From Pontibacter sp. E15-1 (GTDB lineage Bacteria; Bacteroidota; Bacteroidia; Cytophagales; Hymenobacteraceae): a stretch of 64,000 bases of DNA. The translations under genes and the position numbers were made by a program. The number at the start of each line of letters is the position of its first letter. Positions within the stretch are counted from its first letter, which is position 1. The stretch is taken from contig NZ_JAKVIR010000025.1 in assembly GCF_022601975.1 (NCBI RefSeq), forward strand, positions 25,963 through 89,962, written 5' to 3'. Positions 1 through 8,985 of the stretch are shown one piece after another. The notes below the pieces were generated by a model, which did no database searches, had not been told where the DNA came from, and saw only the letters and a program-made list of their open reading frames with translations.

Positions 1-1003
1 CGCCTTTCACCGCACGCCAGATCGCCTCGTCCCGGATGGCGGTCATCTCACGGATCTTGGCAATTTCAGCAGGATAGTTGTCGGGCCCAAAGGGATTGTA
101 ACGCCGGCCGTAGGCATGCACGCCGTTCGGGATTTTGAAGTCATTGTGCCACATCCAGTTCTTCTCGCGTACGGCGGCGCGGACCAGTTCGCGGTGTGCC
201 TCGGCTTTCGCGTCAGCCTTCCCGAACACCTTATCAGCGAGCAGTGTCGAGAATCTCTTATAGCCATCCTCATTCAGCTGGAAACCATCGATTGTGAGAG
301 GCTCGAGATCCATATCAAACCACGCTTTTGTAGGTGCGTATGCATCTACAAAGTGGACGTTGTTTCTGGCAGCGACCTCTTCCATGGCTTTGGCATACAA
401 GATTAAGTTGGCATTCTCCTGCTTGCCATCCGGCAGGTCATATTTCCCGGAAAGATCTTCGAAGGCGATGGGCGATACAATTGCCAGCTGAGGAGGCGAC
501 TCCCCGTTGTACTGCTGGCTTAAGGTGTGCTTGATGAAGGCCTCAAGCTCTGCTTTGTAATTCTCCAGGCCTTCTTCTCCCTGAAAAGACTCGTTGTACC
601 CGAAGAACGCGATGATTATATCTGCCTTCAGTTGCGTGAGCCATTCGTCCGGTGTCGGGAAATGGCCTTCGCTCCCCGAGTTGGTGGCAAGCTCGGTCTG
701 GAACTTTTCAGCCCCCGGAAAGGCCCACGGCGACACACGGCTGGCATGCGGCCTGAACCCGGGTGTGTTACCACCGTCACTCATGTTCCGGATGTACAAC
801 AGGCTGTCCGGGTAGCGAAGGTGCATTTCGGTCTCAAAATGACCAAAGTTCATCATCCTGGAGCCCAAGTTATTCCCTATCAGGACGATGTGAGAACCTT
901 TTTCAAGCTCTAAAGCAGCTTCTTCCGATTCGAAGCTTGTCCCCGGCACGTTACAGCCTGTCAGGGACAAGATGCACAAAGAGAGATAAATTATATAACG
1001 CAT
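1..1003 (-). CDS. SGNH/GDSL-hydrolase lipoprotein, N-terminal part (runs off window)
   Basis: An open frame starts with ATG at 1003 and stays open to base 1 (334 residues, no stop), so only the N-terminal part is present. It opens with a lipoprotein signal peptide with lipobox LTGC (about residues 14-17). The following domain looks like an SGNH/GDSL esterase: a block-I region around IVLIGNNLGS, FFGYNES in the middle, and a late DGFQLNEDGY stretch in place of the usual D-x-x-H block. The end of the visible part (residues 280-334, with KNWMWHNDFKIPNG and YGRRYNPFG) resembles the linker that, from memory, precedes a membrane-bound dehydrogenase/PVC-type haem-binding part in very long Bacteroidota proteins. 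That extension is inferred, not seen. It lies 290 bp downstream of susD pair 1 on the same strand and may belong to that locus. Confidence 0.72.
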   Translation of the reverse strand, partial: MRYIIYLSLCILSLTGCNVPGTSFESEEAALELEKGSHIVLIGNNLGSRMMNFGHFETEMHLRYPDSLLYIRNMSDGGNTPGFRPHASRVSPWAFPGAEKFQTELATNSGSEGHFPTPDEWLTQLKADIIIAFFGYNESFQGEEGLENYKAELEAFIKHTLSQQYNGESPPQLAIVSPIAFEDLSGKYDLPDGKQENANLILYAKAMEEVAARNNVHFVDAYAPTKAWFDMDLEPLTIDGFQLNEDGYKRFSTLLADKVFGKADAKAEAHRELVRAAVREKNWMWHNDFKIPNGVHAYGRRYNPFGPDNYPAEIAKIREMTAIRDEAIWRAVKG

Positions 1004-1293
1004 ATGATTGACAATTAAGAAGGCAAATGGATATACCCTATCATGGATTTTCTGTTTGAGACAAAGTTAGCTGCCCGGCACATATTCGGCCCTTGCAGCC
1101 AGTGCTTTGCGCGGCTAATCATTTTCATGGTTAATCTCATCCCTGAACGGTCAAGCAAAAGCAAACCATAATGTACATAATTAAACCCTATTAATTTAAT
1201 ACATTTCTGCTATTCTTAGCACCTGGAATGAATAAGCGACTCCAGCCTTATTTAGTATCAGCAACACCAATGCAGCTTTATCTTGATACCAGC
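1004..1293. other. Spacer between susD pair 1 and the SGNH gene
   Basis: This stretch is AT-rich and I see no open frame of coding quality in it. No clear hairpin with a U-run was found after the susD stop, so read-through into the SGNH gene is possible. Confidence 0.4.
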
Positions 1294-2802
1294 TTAATAG
1301 CCTGGATTTTGAGTGAGCTTCTCGTTATTCCTGATCTCTGCCGTCGGAATTGGGAAGAGTAATTCTCTCTCTTGCAATGTCGGGCCATACGAAAATTGAT
1401 GGCCTACGAAATCCTCAAAGTTTCCGCTAGTTACATTGAATGCTTTCCGAAGCCGGGCCATGTCGAACCAGGTTTTGTTCTCATAGCTCAGTTCATGCCA
1501 TTTTTCTCTCCAAACGGCTTCTCTGAATTGTTGCTGGCTTAGGCCTGCTAACTCAGGGAGTTCGGCCCTTCTCCTGATCTTATTGACAGCTTCATATGCT
1601 TCCGGAGTTGGACCAGACACTTCATTTATAGCCTCCGCGTAAATCAACAGAACCTCTGCATAACGCATCAGAGTCCAGTTAAGTCCGCTACTTGTAGTCT
1701 GGAGGTGAGCCAAAGGATCAAAGTGCTTGTATATAAAATGGCCTCCCAGTTTCACAGTCTTAGTGCGGTCGCTACTCAAAGAATATTCCGTATAGTAAAA
1801 CTCCTTTTCCTTTGTCCGCTTGTCCCCAGGCTCATAAGATTCTACAAAGTCCGTGTTGGCATATATGGCCCCCGTCTCGTCAGAATATTCAGAGATGCCC
1901 TTGTTATAAGGTATGATCGACGTTTGCCAATTAGAGGGCATGATAAATGGCTCGAATTGCACCATCAGAATATTTTCCCCTATGTTCTCTTTGGCCTCGC
2001 TGTGCAGGTCATCATAAGAAGTAAACAACTCATATTCGCCTGACTCAATCACCTCTTCCGCCTTGTCTGCCGCCTTCTGATAATAGGCAGTACCTTTTTG
2101 CAAAGGATACCCCGCCATGGTGAGGTAAACGCTGGACAACAAAGATTTTACCGCACCCAAAGAAACCCGTCCCGTCTCGTCTGTAAAAGGAAGTCCTGAT
2201 GCCTCCGCCATAGTCAGATCTTCTACAATCACGCTATAAATATCTTCCTCGGAAGCTTCTGACGGATAAAGTTCAGGAGAATTCAGATCTACAGGTTCGG
2301 TGAGCAAGGGAATCTCTCCGAAGATTCTGACCAGGTTATAATAGTAATAAGCCCGTAGGAATCTTGCCTCACCCAGCAACCTCATTTTCCGGCTTTCATT
2401 CATTGTAATACCCGGTATTTTAGCAATCGCGAGGTTCGCATTTGCTATCCCGCGGTAGCTGCTCGTCCAGTAGGCACTGCCATAGTCATTGTCTGAGTTG
2501 TTTACAAGATTGCGGATGTTAATGCTGTTTTGGGCTTGGCCCAAATCAGTGTTCGCAAGCCCGGTAGCGAACTCAAGCATCATCCAGGGAGCACCACCAA
2601 AACCACCTCCCGTGGTCGACCTTAAATTCTCATAAATAGCATTCACGACGCTTTCAGCGTGCTCTGGCTTTGTGAAATAATTTTCTAAGGTGAAGTTAGA
2701 TCGATCCGGCTCCACCAGGAAATCATCACATCCTGATCCTACAAGCACAAGTGCAACCCAAACCAGTGCGTGGCGGACGGCTTTTTTTATATTTATTTTC
2801 AT
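1294..2802 (-). CDS. susD: RagB/SusD family nutrient-uptake lipoprotein (pair 1)
   Basis: This is the surface glycan-binding partner of the SusC transporter encoded just upstream. The ATG at 2802 is preferred over one 13 codons earlier because it begins a good lipoprotein signal (MKINIKKA, then a hydrophobic run, then lipobox VGSGC) and leaves a 25-bp gap after susC. The 502-residue length is usual for SusD. Typical features are the N-terminal TPR-like helices (LLGEARFLRAYYYYNLVR), the middle WTLMRYAEVLLIYAEA stretch, and the C-terminal WREKWHELSYENKTWFDMAR block ending near ELLFPIPTAEI. The outer-membrane location is known for the family. The ligand cannot be told from sequence. Confidence 0.93.
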   Translation of the reverse strand: MKINIKKAVRHALVWVALVLVGSGCDDFLVEPDRSNFTLENYFTKPEHAESVVNAIYENLRSTTGGGFGGAPWMMLEFATGLANTDLGQAQNSINIRNLVNNSDNDYGSAYWTSSYRGIANANLAIAKIPGITMNESRKMRLLGEARFLRAYYYYNLVRIFGEIPLLTEPVDLNSPELYPSEASEEDIYSVIVEDLTMAEASGLPFTDETGRVSLGAVKSLLSSVYLTMAGYPLQKGTAYYQKAADKAEEVIESGEYELFTSYDDLHSEAKENIGENILMVQFEPFIMPSNWQTSIIPYNKGISEYSDETGAIYANTDFVESYEPGDKRTKEKEFYYTEYSLSSDRTKTVKLGGHFIYKHFDPLAHLQTTSSGLNWTLMRYAEVLLIYAEAINEVSGPTPEAYEAVNKIRRRAELPELAGLSQQQFREAVWREKWHELSYENKTWFDMARLRKAFNVTSGNFEDFVGHQFSYGPTLQERELLFPIPTAEIRNNEKLTQNPGY

Positions 2803-2827
2803 AATAGCTGTTTTTAGACTTGAGAAA

Positions 2828-5800
2828 TTAAAAACCAACATTCAGGCCTACCATAAACACCCTTGGCTTTGGATAGTCGTATAACGCCACTCCCTGGTCG
2901 AACGGAGAACCGGAGGTAGACACTTCAGGGTCATAGCCTTCGTATGCTGTAAGCAGGAAGAAATTCTGCATGGAGGCATAAAGCCTTAATCTGTTTAAGT
3001 GCAGCGATTCTGTGATTCCTGAAGAAAAGGTATATCCCAGCAGCAGGTTTCTTCCCCTGATGAAATCTGCATCCTTCACCCGATGGCTATCATTGAAGGT
3101 GTCATACCCCGCTGGTATCGGCCTCCATTGCGCGATGGAGGTGTTCTGGTTTTCCGGGGTCCAGGCATTCAGGACGGTCGCAAAACTATTGGCGATTCCC
3201 TGGCGGTCTTCAGCAGAGTGCATACTCCTGAACAACACGTCATTGCCGTACATGAATTGCATATCGAAGGTCAGGTCAAAGTTTTTGTAGTTGAAGGTGT
3301 TGATCAGGGATCCAAATCCATCTGGTATACCTTTCCCGATAATAACCCGGTCCCGATCGTTGATCTGCCCGTCATTGTTTACATCCTTATACTTGATGTC
3401 GCCCGGGAGCCTTAAGTACTTTACTGCTTCATCTGCTTCATCAGTGTTCCAGGTTCCGAGATGAACATATCCAAAAAAGGAACCCACAGGCTCTCCCTCC
3501 CGAATCACAGTTGACCCAGAAAATATGTCAGCCCCTCCTGTTAATGACTTGACTTTGTTTTTATTGACTGAGATATTAAAGTTAGTGCTCCATTTAAAAT
3601 CACCTGAGCCGATGTTCACCGTGTTCAGCGCAAACTCAACACCGCGGTTCTCCATGCTGCCAACGTTTCTGGTAACAGTTGTGTAACCGCTGCTGGAGGG
3701 CACAGGAGCGCTCAGCAGCATGTCGGTCGTTAATTTTCGATAAACGTCCACCTCCATGGAAACCCTGTTATTATACAGCCCTACTTCAAGGCCAGCATCT
3801 ATCTGGTGCGTCTTTTCCCATCGCAAATCCGGGTTGGCCAGCCTGCTGATACCCACACCAATCGTTCTTGCCCCGTCAAAAATAACCGAGTAGTTCCCTA
3901 GCCCGGCCAGGGCCTGGTAGGCAGTAATTTCAGAGTTGCCGGTTGCACCATAGCTGGTGCGCACTTTCAGATTAGAAATAACGGGGATGTTTTTAATAAA
4001 GTCTTCTTCTGACATCCTCCATGCCAAGGCAGCAGAAGGGAAAAACGCGTATCTGTTCTCCGATCCGAATTTGGATGAGCCATCGGCCCGACCCGTGAGC
4101 GTTAATAAATACTTCTCTTGTAAGTTGTAGTTTATTCTGCCGAAGTAAGAGTTAAGCCCATAAGCACTGGTGCCGGAAGACGGTGCCACCGGGTTAGCCC
4201 CGGCACCCAGGTTGTTGAACTGGAAATAATCATCCTGGAACCGCTGAGCCCTCGCCAGGGCACTAAAACGGTCTACATGCTGCCATGACAGACCTAACAA
4301 GCCTGTAAAAGAATGATCATCAGATATCTTTTTATTATAGGTAAGGTAATTCTCAAACTGCCAGGAGTTATGCCGCTGGTTCTCAACTGACGCGTCCCCA
4401 CCCTGGTTTCGGGATATATAGTTTAGCGTACGGCCACCATAGTAGTCGATCCGCTGGTTGATGATATTCGTTCCAAGGGTTGTTCTTAATTCTAACCCCT
4501 CGGCAAACCTGATGCTGGAATACAGATTGCCGAGCATTGTCTGGGTCCTTAACAGGTAAAGGCGATCCGTTGCAACATTCACAGGGTTGCCGCCCCCTTC
4601 CATACCTGGGTAATCCTCATTACCGGCCCAACTTCCATCCTCATATTTTACTGGTATAATCGGCAGCGCTTCCAGAACCTGCCGCATGGTAGTTATTCCG
4701 CCGGCACCTAATGGATCTATCTGCTTCTCGTTCTGGTCGTTATAACTAAGCGTGCCGCCTACCTTCAACCAACTTTTGATCTCACTGTCGAATACAAAAC
4801 GGCCAGAATAACGCTTCAGCCATGATTCTTTGATCAAGCCTTCTTCGTTCCGATACCCTAGATAAGCCCCGTAGCTATCCTTTGCATTTCCACCGGTAAA
4901 AGATAGTTGATGGCTTTGGGTGATCGCATTTTGAGTCGCTTCCTCCTGCCAGTCGGTATCATATAAAGGATTGCCGTTCGCATCGAAAAGCAAGGGGTTC
5001 GTTCTTTTCGTTCTGGGGTCCACGTATTTTCCTGCAGCCCAACCCTCCGGGTCATATTTCTCAGCATTCTGATAGGCAACTTCCTCCACGTGCAAAAACT
5101 CCTCGGAATTTAACAGATCAATCTTCCTGGCAAGGGTCCCTACGCTAACATATGTGTCATAATTAACGCGCCCTCCATCCTGGCTGCCGCGCTTGGTCGT
5201 CACCAGGATCACACCGTTTGCCCCCCTTGCTCCATATATGGCAGTGGCAGAAGCGTCTTTCAGGACTTCGATCGAAGCGATATCATTCGGGTTGAGATAA
5301 TCTATTGGGGTGCTGCCATTGGCCAAATCCGTGACATTCAGGATAACCCCATCAATTACGTAAAGCGGGTTATTCGTCACGCTTACAGACGTATTGCCCC
5401 GTATTCTGATGTTAGCCCTTCCTCCCGGCCTGCCAGAGTTCACGGACACGTTAGCTCCGGGTACTCTTCCTGCCAAAGCCTGCGTCAGAGAAGCTGCAGG
5501 GCGCTCCTGTAGTTCTTCGGATTTTACAGATGTAACAGCGCCAGTCAGGTCAGACTTCTTCTGTGTACCATACCCTACCACAACCACTTCATCTAAAGCC
5601 TTCGTGTCTGTAGCTAATGTTATATTGATAGAACTCCTGTTTTCGATAGGTACATCCTGTGTTTTGAAGCCTATGTAAGACAAGGTTAATGTCCCGTTTC
5701 CATCCGGTACATTCAAAGAATAATTACCGGATACGTCAGTAGCAGTACCATTAGTTGTGCCTTTCAACAGTACAGTTACGCCGGGCAAACCTACCCCATT

Positions 5801-5917
5801 CTCATCCGTAACTTTTCCCGTAACTGAAGTACCCTGGCCCCGTGCTCCCACAGCGGAGATTAAAATGAGATGCAGTATAAGGATATACCTCATCTTCTGA
5901 ATTAAATAGTTCTTCAT
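2828..5917 (-). CDS. susC: SusC/RagA TonB-linked outer-membrane protein (pair 1)
   Basis: This TonB-dependent outer-membrane transporter has 1029 residues. A signal peptide (1-27) is followed by a carboxypeptidase-regulatory-like beta domain (about 32-105, GKVTDENGVGLPGVTV), a TonB-box-like segment (DEVVVVGYG near 110), a plug domain (about 120-235, with YVIDGVIL and DASATAIYGARGANGVILV) and a 22-strand-type barrel ending RVFMVGLNVGF. The N-terminal 30 residues closely match the second SusC in this window, so the two probably arose by duplication. It is the first gene after a 190-bp leader and is followed at once by its susD. The energy source, TonB/ExbBD, is not encoded here. Confidence 0.95.
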   Translation of the reverse strand: MKNYLIQKMRYILILHLILISAVGARGQGTSVTGKVTDENGVGLPGVTVLLKGTTNGTATDVSGNYSLNVPDGNGTLTLSYIGFKTQDVPIENRSSINITLATDTKALDEVVVVGYGTQKKSDLTGAVTSVKSEELQERPAASLTQALAGRVPGANVSVNSGRPGGRANIRIRGNTSVSVTNNPLYVIDGVILNVTDLANGSTPIDYLNPNDIASIEVLKDASATAIYGARGANGVILVTTKRGSQDGGRVNYDTYVSVGTLARKIDLLNSEEFLHVEEVAYQNAEKYDPEGWAAGKYVDPRTKRTNPLLFDANGNPLYDTDWQEEATQNAITQSHQLSFTGGNAKDSYGAYLGYRNEEGLIKESWLKRYSGRFVFDSEIKSWLKVGGTLSYNDQNEKQIDPLGAGGITTMRQVLEALPIIPVKYEDGSWAGNEDYPGMEGGGNPVNVATDRLYLLRTQTMLGNLYSSIRFAEGLELRTTLGTNIINQRIDYYGGRTLNYISRNQGGDASVENQRHNSWQFENYLTYNKKISDDHSFTGLLGLSWQHVDRFSALARAQRFQDDYFQFNNLGAGANPVAPSSGTSAYGLNSYFGRINYNLQEKYLLTLTGRADGSSKFGSENRYAFFPSAALAWRMSEEDFIKNIPVISNLKVRTSYGATGNSEITAYQALAGLGNYSVIFDGARTIGVGISRLANPDLRWEKTHQIDAGLEVGLYNNRVSMEVDVYRKLTTDMLLSAPVPSSSGYTTVTRNVGSMENRGVEFALNTVNIGSGDFKWSTNFNISVNKNKVKSLTGGADIFSGSTVIREGEPVGSFFGYVHLGTWNTDEADEAVKYLRLPGDIKYKDVNNDGQINDRDRVIIGKGIPDGFGSLINTFNYKNFDLTFDMQFMYGNDVLFRSMHSAEDRQGIANSFATVLNAWTPENQNTSIAQWRPIPAGYDTFNDSHRVKDADFIRGRNLLLGYTFSSGITESLHLNRLRLYASMQNFFLLTAYEGYDPEVSTSGSPFDQGVALYDYPKPRVFMVGLNVGF

Positions 5918-6106
5918 GTTTTTTTAATTTGAGTGGAAAACTGAATGAAATCAAGCTGCGCGACTTGCTGTAATAGTGATTAACTGACCACCATTAATCC
6001 AATCTACTACATCTAAACCAGTTCACTCTCCTGCACTGTACTGAATTATAGTGAGATAATTCAATAAAAAACGGGTAGTGGATTTGCTTAACTTAGCAAA
6101 TTAAGA

Positions 6107-6250
6107 TGGAAGAGAAACCAGTAACTGTTGGTCGTCGCAAGTACGATGCGGCTTGCAAGGAGGAGGTGCTGCAGATGGTGCTCAACGGCCGCCCGGAAAG
6201 CGAGGTGATCCGCCCCCATCAACATCCCAGTTGCGCAAGGTCCCTATAAT
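6107..6250 (+). pseudogene. IS3-type transposase orfA remnant
   Basis: A 47-codon frame begins with ATG at 6107 and reads RRKYDAACKEEVLQMVLNG, the start typical of IS3-family OrfA (a K-Y-D/x-F-K-E-E helix-turn-helix opening). Similarity stops after about residue 34, and the frame ends at TAA 6250, long before the full domain of about 90 residues. No OrfB/DDE part or terminal inverted repeats were seen in the following 300 bp. It is therefore a dead fragment, lying between the susC pair 1 promoter and the terminator of the dehydrogenase operon and opposite in direction to both. Confidence 0.6.
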
Positions 6251-6510
6251 TGCCGGCTTTGGATATGGATTGCGCCATCCAAGGCTCATCTGATCCCGGG
6301 TGTTCGTGACAGCGACTCGCCTTAGTGAACCAGCCGACTGACGCAAAGCTTTCGGCAGCGACAAACTGCTTTCTTTATTCAACAGATCCCGTTTTCACTG
6401 GCTGAATGATAGACTCTGGGAAAAGGGAAAACAGCAGAAGCTAAAAAGCGGAGTGAAAAAATATTATAGCCAAACAAGGGGTATAAACTGGAAGCGACGG
6501 CTAAAAATAA
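6251..6510. other. Non-coding debris after the IS fragment
   Basis: I see no convincing coding frame here. Base composition is mixed, and the stretch may be leftover from insertion and deletion of the element whose orfA start lies at 6107. Confidence 0.3.
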
Positions 6511-6563
6511 AAGCTGTTGAGATATGGATTATCCTGAGAGGATAATCCATATCTCAACAGCTT
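6511..6563 (-). terminator. Strong intrinsic terminator of the Gfo/Idh operon
   Basis: Two 24-bp perfectly complementary arms (6511-6534 and 6540-6563) flank a 5-nt loop. On the minus strand the stem is followed by TTTTATTTTT. It lies 24 bp after the stop of the dehydrogenase gene, so it ends the minus-strand operon. Confidence 0.85.
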
Positions 6564-6586
6564 CATGACACTGGGCATATGTTTAC

Positions 6587-7786
6587 CTACGCTTCCCCTA
6601 ACACGGGCACTTTTCCATTCTCTTGCTTTTCAACCCACTGCACCTCTGTATTCTTCCAGCTCCTTGAAGCAGCGGAGTCAAGCACTGCCTCGCAAACCTT
6701 CTGCGTTTCCAGCGCTTCCCTGAACGTAGGGAAGCACGGTTCCCCTGTCTCCAGGCTCTTCAGGAAGTCAGCGACATGGTGCAGGAAAGTGTGTTCGTAG
6801 CCAATGCTTGTGCCGGGTATCCACCACCTGTTCATATAGGGCTGATCGCTGTCGGAGACATGGATGGAGCGCCAGCCGCGCACAATGGACTCATCCGAAT
6901 GGTCAAAATACTCAAGGCGGTTCATGTCATGCAGGTCCCAGCGAATGGAAGCGTGCTCGCCGTTGATCTCAAAGGTATATAACGCCTTGTGGCCGCGGGC
7001 GTAGCGCGTAGCCTCAAAGAGGCCCAAAGCCCCGTTATCAAAATGGCAGTGGAAAATGCAGGCGTCGTCGATGCCCACTTTCTGTACCTTGCCTGTTTCC
7101 TGATGCATACGCTCTTTGATGAAGGTCTCTGTTACCGCCGACACATCCTTTATACCCCCGTTCATCCACATGGCCGTGTCGATACAATGGGCAAGCAGGT
7201 CGCCGGTCACACCGGAGCCTGCTGCGGCTGCGTCCAAACGCCAGGTTGCGGTACCGCCTTGCGGCACATTGGCGTTGATTGTCCAGTCCTGTAAGAAATT
7301 TGCCCGGTAGTGGAAGATACGCCCGAGTTTGCCCGAGTCAATTATCTGTTTCGCCAACGTTACAGCCGGCACGCGTCGGTAGTTATACCATACCGTGTTG
7401 TGAACCCCTGCCTTTTCAATGGCAGCCACCATCTGCTGCGCCTCGCCCAGTGTTCGGGCTAGCGGCTTCTCGCAGAGAATCATTTTGCCGGCGGCGGCAG
7501 CTGCGATGGCAATCTCCGCATGCATGTTGTTCGGGGTGCAAATGTCCACTGCGTCAATATCCTCACGGGCGATGATCGCTTTCCAATCCGTCTCTATTGA
7601 CTCATACCCCCACTGCTCGGCAAACGCCTTTACCGTTTCCTCGCTGCGGGCGCAAACCGCTTTCAGCACCGGGCGGTACTCCAACTCAGGAAAGAAGTCA
7701 TTCGCGCGCTTGTAGCCATTGGTATGGATGCGGCCCATCAGGCCACATCCGATTAACCCAATTCTCAGTTCTTTGCTTTTTCTCAT
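6587..7786 (-). CDS. Gfo/Idh/MocA family NAD(P)-dependent sugar oxidoreductase
   Basis: The 399-residue protein has an N-terminal Rossmann fold with GLIGCGLMGRIH (residues 10-21). The family's EKP signature (CEKPLA, about 105-110) supplies the catalytic lysine, and a C-terminal alpha/beta domain has GDLLAHCIDTAMWM with the D-x3-H pair. Members oxidise or reduce a ring hydroxyl of sugars or inositols; in 3-keto-glycoside pathways they make the 3-keto group. No signal peptide is seen, so it is cytoplasmic. It is the last gene of a run with a sugar isomerase-like TIM barrel 20 bp upstream, a cupin and DUF4432. Regiochemistry and substrate are not readable from sequence. Confidence 0.92.
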   Translation of the reverse strand: MRKSKELRIGLIGCGLMGRIHTNGYKRANDFFPELEYRPVLKAVCARSEETVKAFAEQWGYESIETDWKAIIAREDIDAVDICTPNNMHAEIAIAAAAAGKMILCEKPLARTLGEAQQMVAAIEKAGVHNTVWYNYRRVPAVTLAKQIIDSGKLGRIFHYRANFLQDWTINANVPQGGTATWRLDAAAAGSGVTGDLLAHCIDTAMWMNGGIKDVSAVTETFIKERMHQETGKVQKVGIDDACIFHCHFDNGALGLFEATRYARGHKALYTFEINGEHASIRWDLHDMNRLEYFDHSDESIVRGWRSIHVSDSDQPYMNRWWIPGTSIGYEHTFLHHVADFLKSLETGEPCFPTFREALETQKVCEAVLDSAASRSWKNTEVQWVEKQENGKVPVLGEA

Positions 7787-7806
7787 TTTTTCTGCTGGTT
7801 AAGAGA

Positions 7807-8871
7807 TTATTGAACAGTATCGCCTACAAGCTTTTTCTCAGGCTCGTACCAACCGTGCTGCTGGCGCACTTTTACCATGGTGGCCAGGATGTCGTTCCAG
7901 GTCTGCTGCTTCATCATCACCTCGTTGGAGAACATGCATCCGTCCCAGCATATATGCTTGAAAGCCTTCGTAAGCTCCCCGTCTTCGTCGCGCAGCCAGT
8001 AACCGGCATCGTGGGCCACATCCAGTTTACCGTTAGGGTCCGTAGCCAGGCAGTGGCGCCCTGTTTTATCATGTGAGCCTGTTCCGTGCACGGTGCCGTC
8101 GTTCTGCGCCACATGGAAATCTATTGTCCAGGGGCGGAGGGCGTTGGTTAAGGTTATAAGCCCCTGATGCAGCGTTTCGCGGTCATTCCAGTCGAAGTCT
8201 TTGGGCAGGATGCGGTCTTCCGGACTGTTATAGCCCAGCAGGTACAGCAAGGTGTGCGACATATCGGCCTGGAAACCGATGTTAGGTCGGTCTACAGCCT
8301 CTAATGTCTCGAGCATGGTGCGCCAGCTATGCATGCCGCCCCAGCAGATCTCGCCTTCTGCGGCCAGCTTCTCGCCGTAGTCGGCAGCTACATCGCAGGC
8401 CTCCCGGAAAGTCTGGGCGATCAGTTTTGTGTTATTCGCCGGGTCCTTTGCCCAGCTTTCAGGCGTACTGGCAGAGTCGATGCGAATGACGCCGTGGGGA
8501 CGCACGCCAAGCTCGCGCAGCTTGCTGCCATATATGCAGGATTTGCGCACCTGCTCTATAAACTGGGCGCGCTCCTCTTTACTGCCCATGGCGGGGCCGC
8601 CCCAGATCGGCGCGACCAGCGATCCAATCTCAAGGTTAAGGGAAGACACTTTATCCACCAGCCTTTTGATTCCATCTCCCGTGTCATCGATGGTAATGTG
8701 CGGCTCTAAAAGACCGATGTCGACCCCGTCGAATCTCACCCCGTCCACTTCTGCGGCAGCGGTCATCTCCAGCATCGTGTCAAACGGGATCGTTGGTTCC
8801 GAGTCAGGGCCTTTTCCCACGATACCGGGCCATGTTGCATTATGTAGTTTTGGAAAGTTGTTCTCGTTCAT
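7807..8871 (-). CDS. Sugar phosphate isomerase/epimerase-like TIM-barrel protein
   Basis: The 354-residue soluble protein belongs to the xylose isomerase-like TIM barrel (AP-endonuclease 2) group. Likely metal or active-site positions are the acidic and histidine residues in GEICWGGMHSWR, FQADMSHTLLY and IDFHVAQNDG. Family members isomerise or epimerise sugars, and in glycoside degradation some cleave 3-keto-glycosides by elimination. It sits 20 bp upstream of the Gfo/Idh gene, which supports action on the same intermediate. A perfect hairpin lies in the 114-bp gap before it. The exact reaction is unknown. Confidence 0.82.
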   Translation of the reverse strand: MNENNFPKLHNATWPGIVGKGPDSEPTIPFDTMLEMTAAAEVDGVRFDGVDIGLLEPHITIDDTGDGIKRLVDKVSSLNLEIGSLVAPIWGGPAMGSKEERAQFIEQVRKSCIYGSKLRELGVRPHGVIRIDSASTPESWAKDPANNTKLIAQTFREACDVAADYGEKLAAEGEICWGGMHSWRTMLETLEAVDRPNIGFQADMSHTLLYLLGYNSPEDRILPKDFDWNDRETLHQGLITLTNALRPWTIDFHVAQNDGTVHGTGSHDKTGRHCLATDPNGKLDVAHDAGYWLRDEDGELTKAFKHICWDGCMFSNEVMMKQQTWNDILATMVKVRQQHGWYEPEKKLVGDTVQ

Positions 8872-8925
8872 AAGCCAATAGTTTTATCAGGATTAAAAAC
8901 AGGTTATATATCGGGTTCTATACTA

Positions 8926-8966
8926 TCAGCTGACCATATGCCGGTGAACGCCATATGGTCAGCTGA
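8926..8966 (-). repeat. Perfect 15-bp hairpin inside the sugar operon
   Basis: The inverted repeat TCAGCTGACCATATG (8926-8940) and its complement (8952-8966) are separated by 11 nt, between the cupin stop and the TIM-barrel start. There is no T-run on the minus strand, so it is more likely an mRNA processing or stability element, or an operator, than a terminator. Confidence 0.6.
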
Positions 8967-8985
8967 CTTGTGTATGGATTATCTG

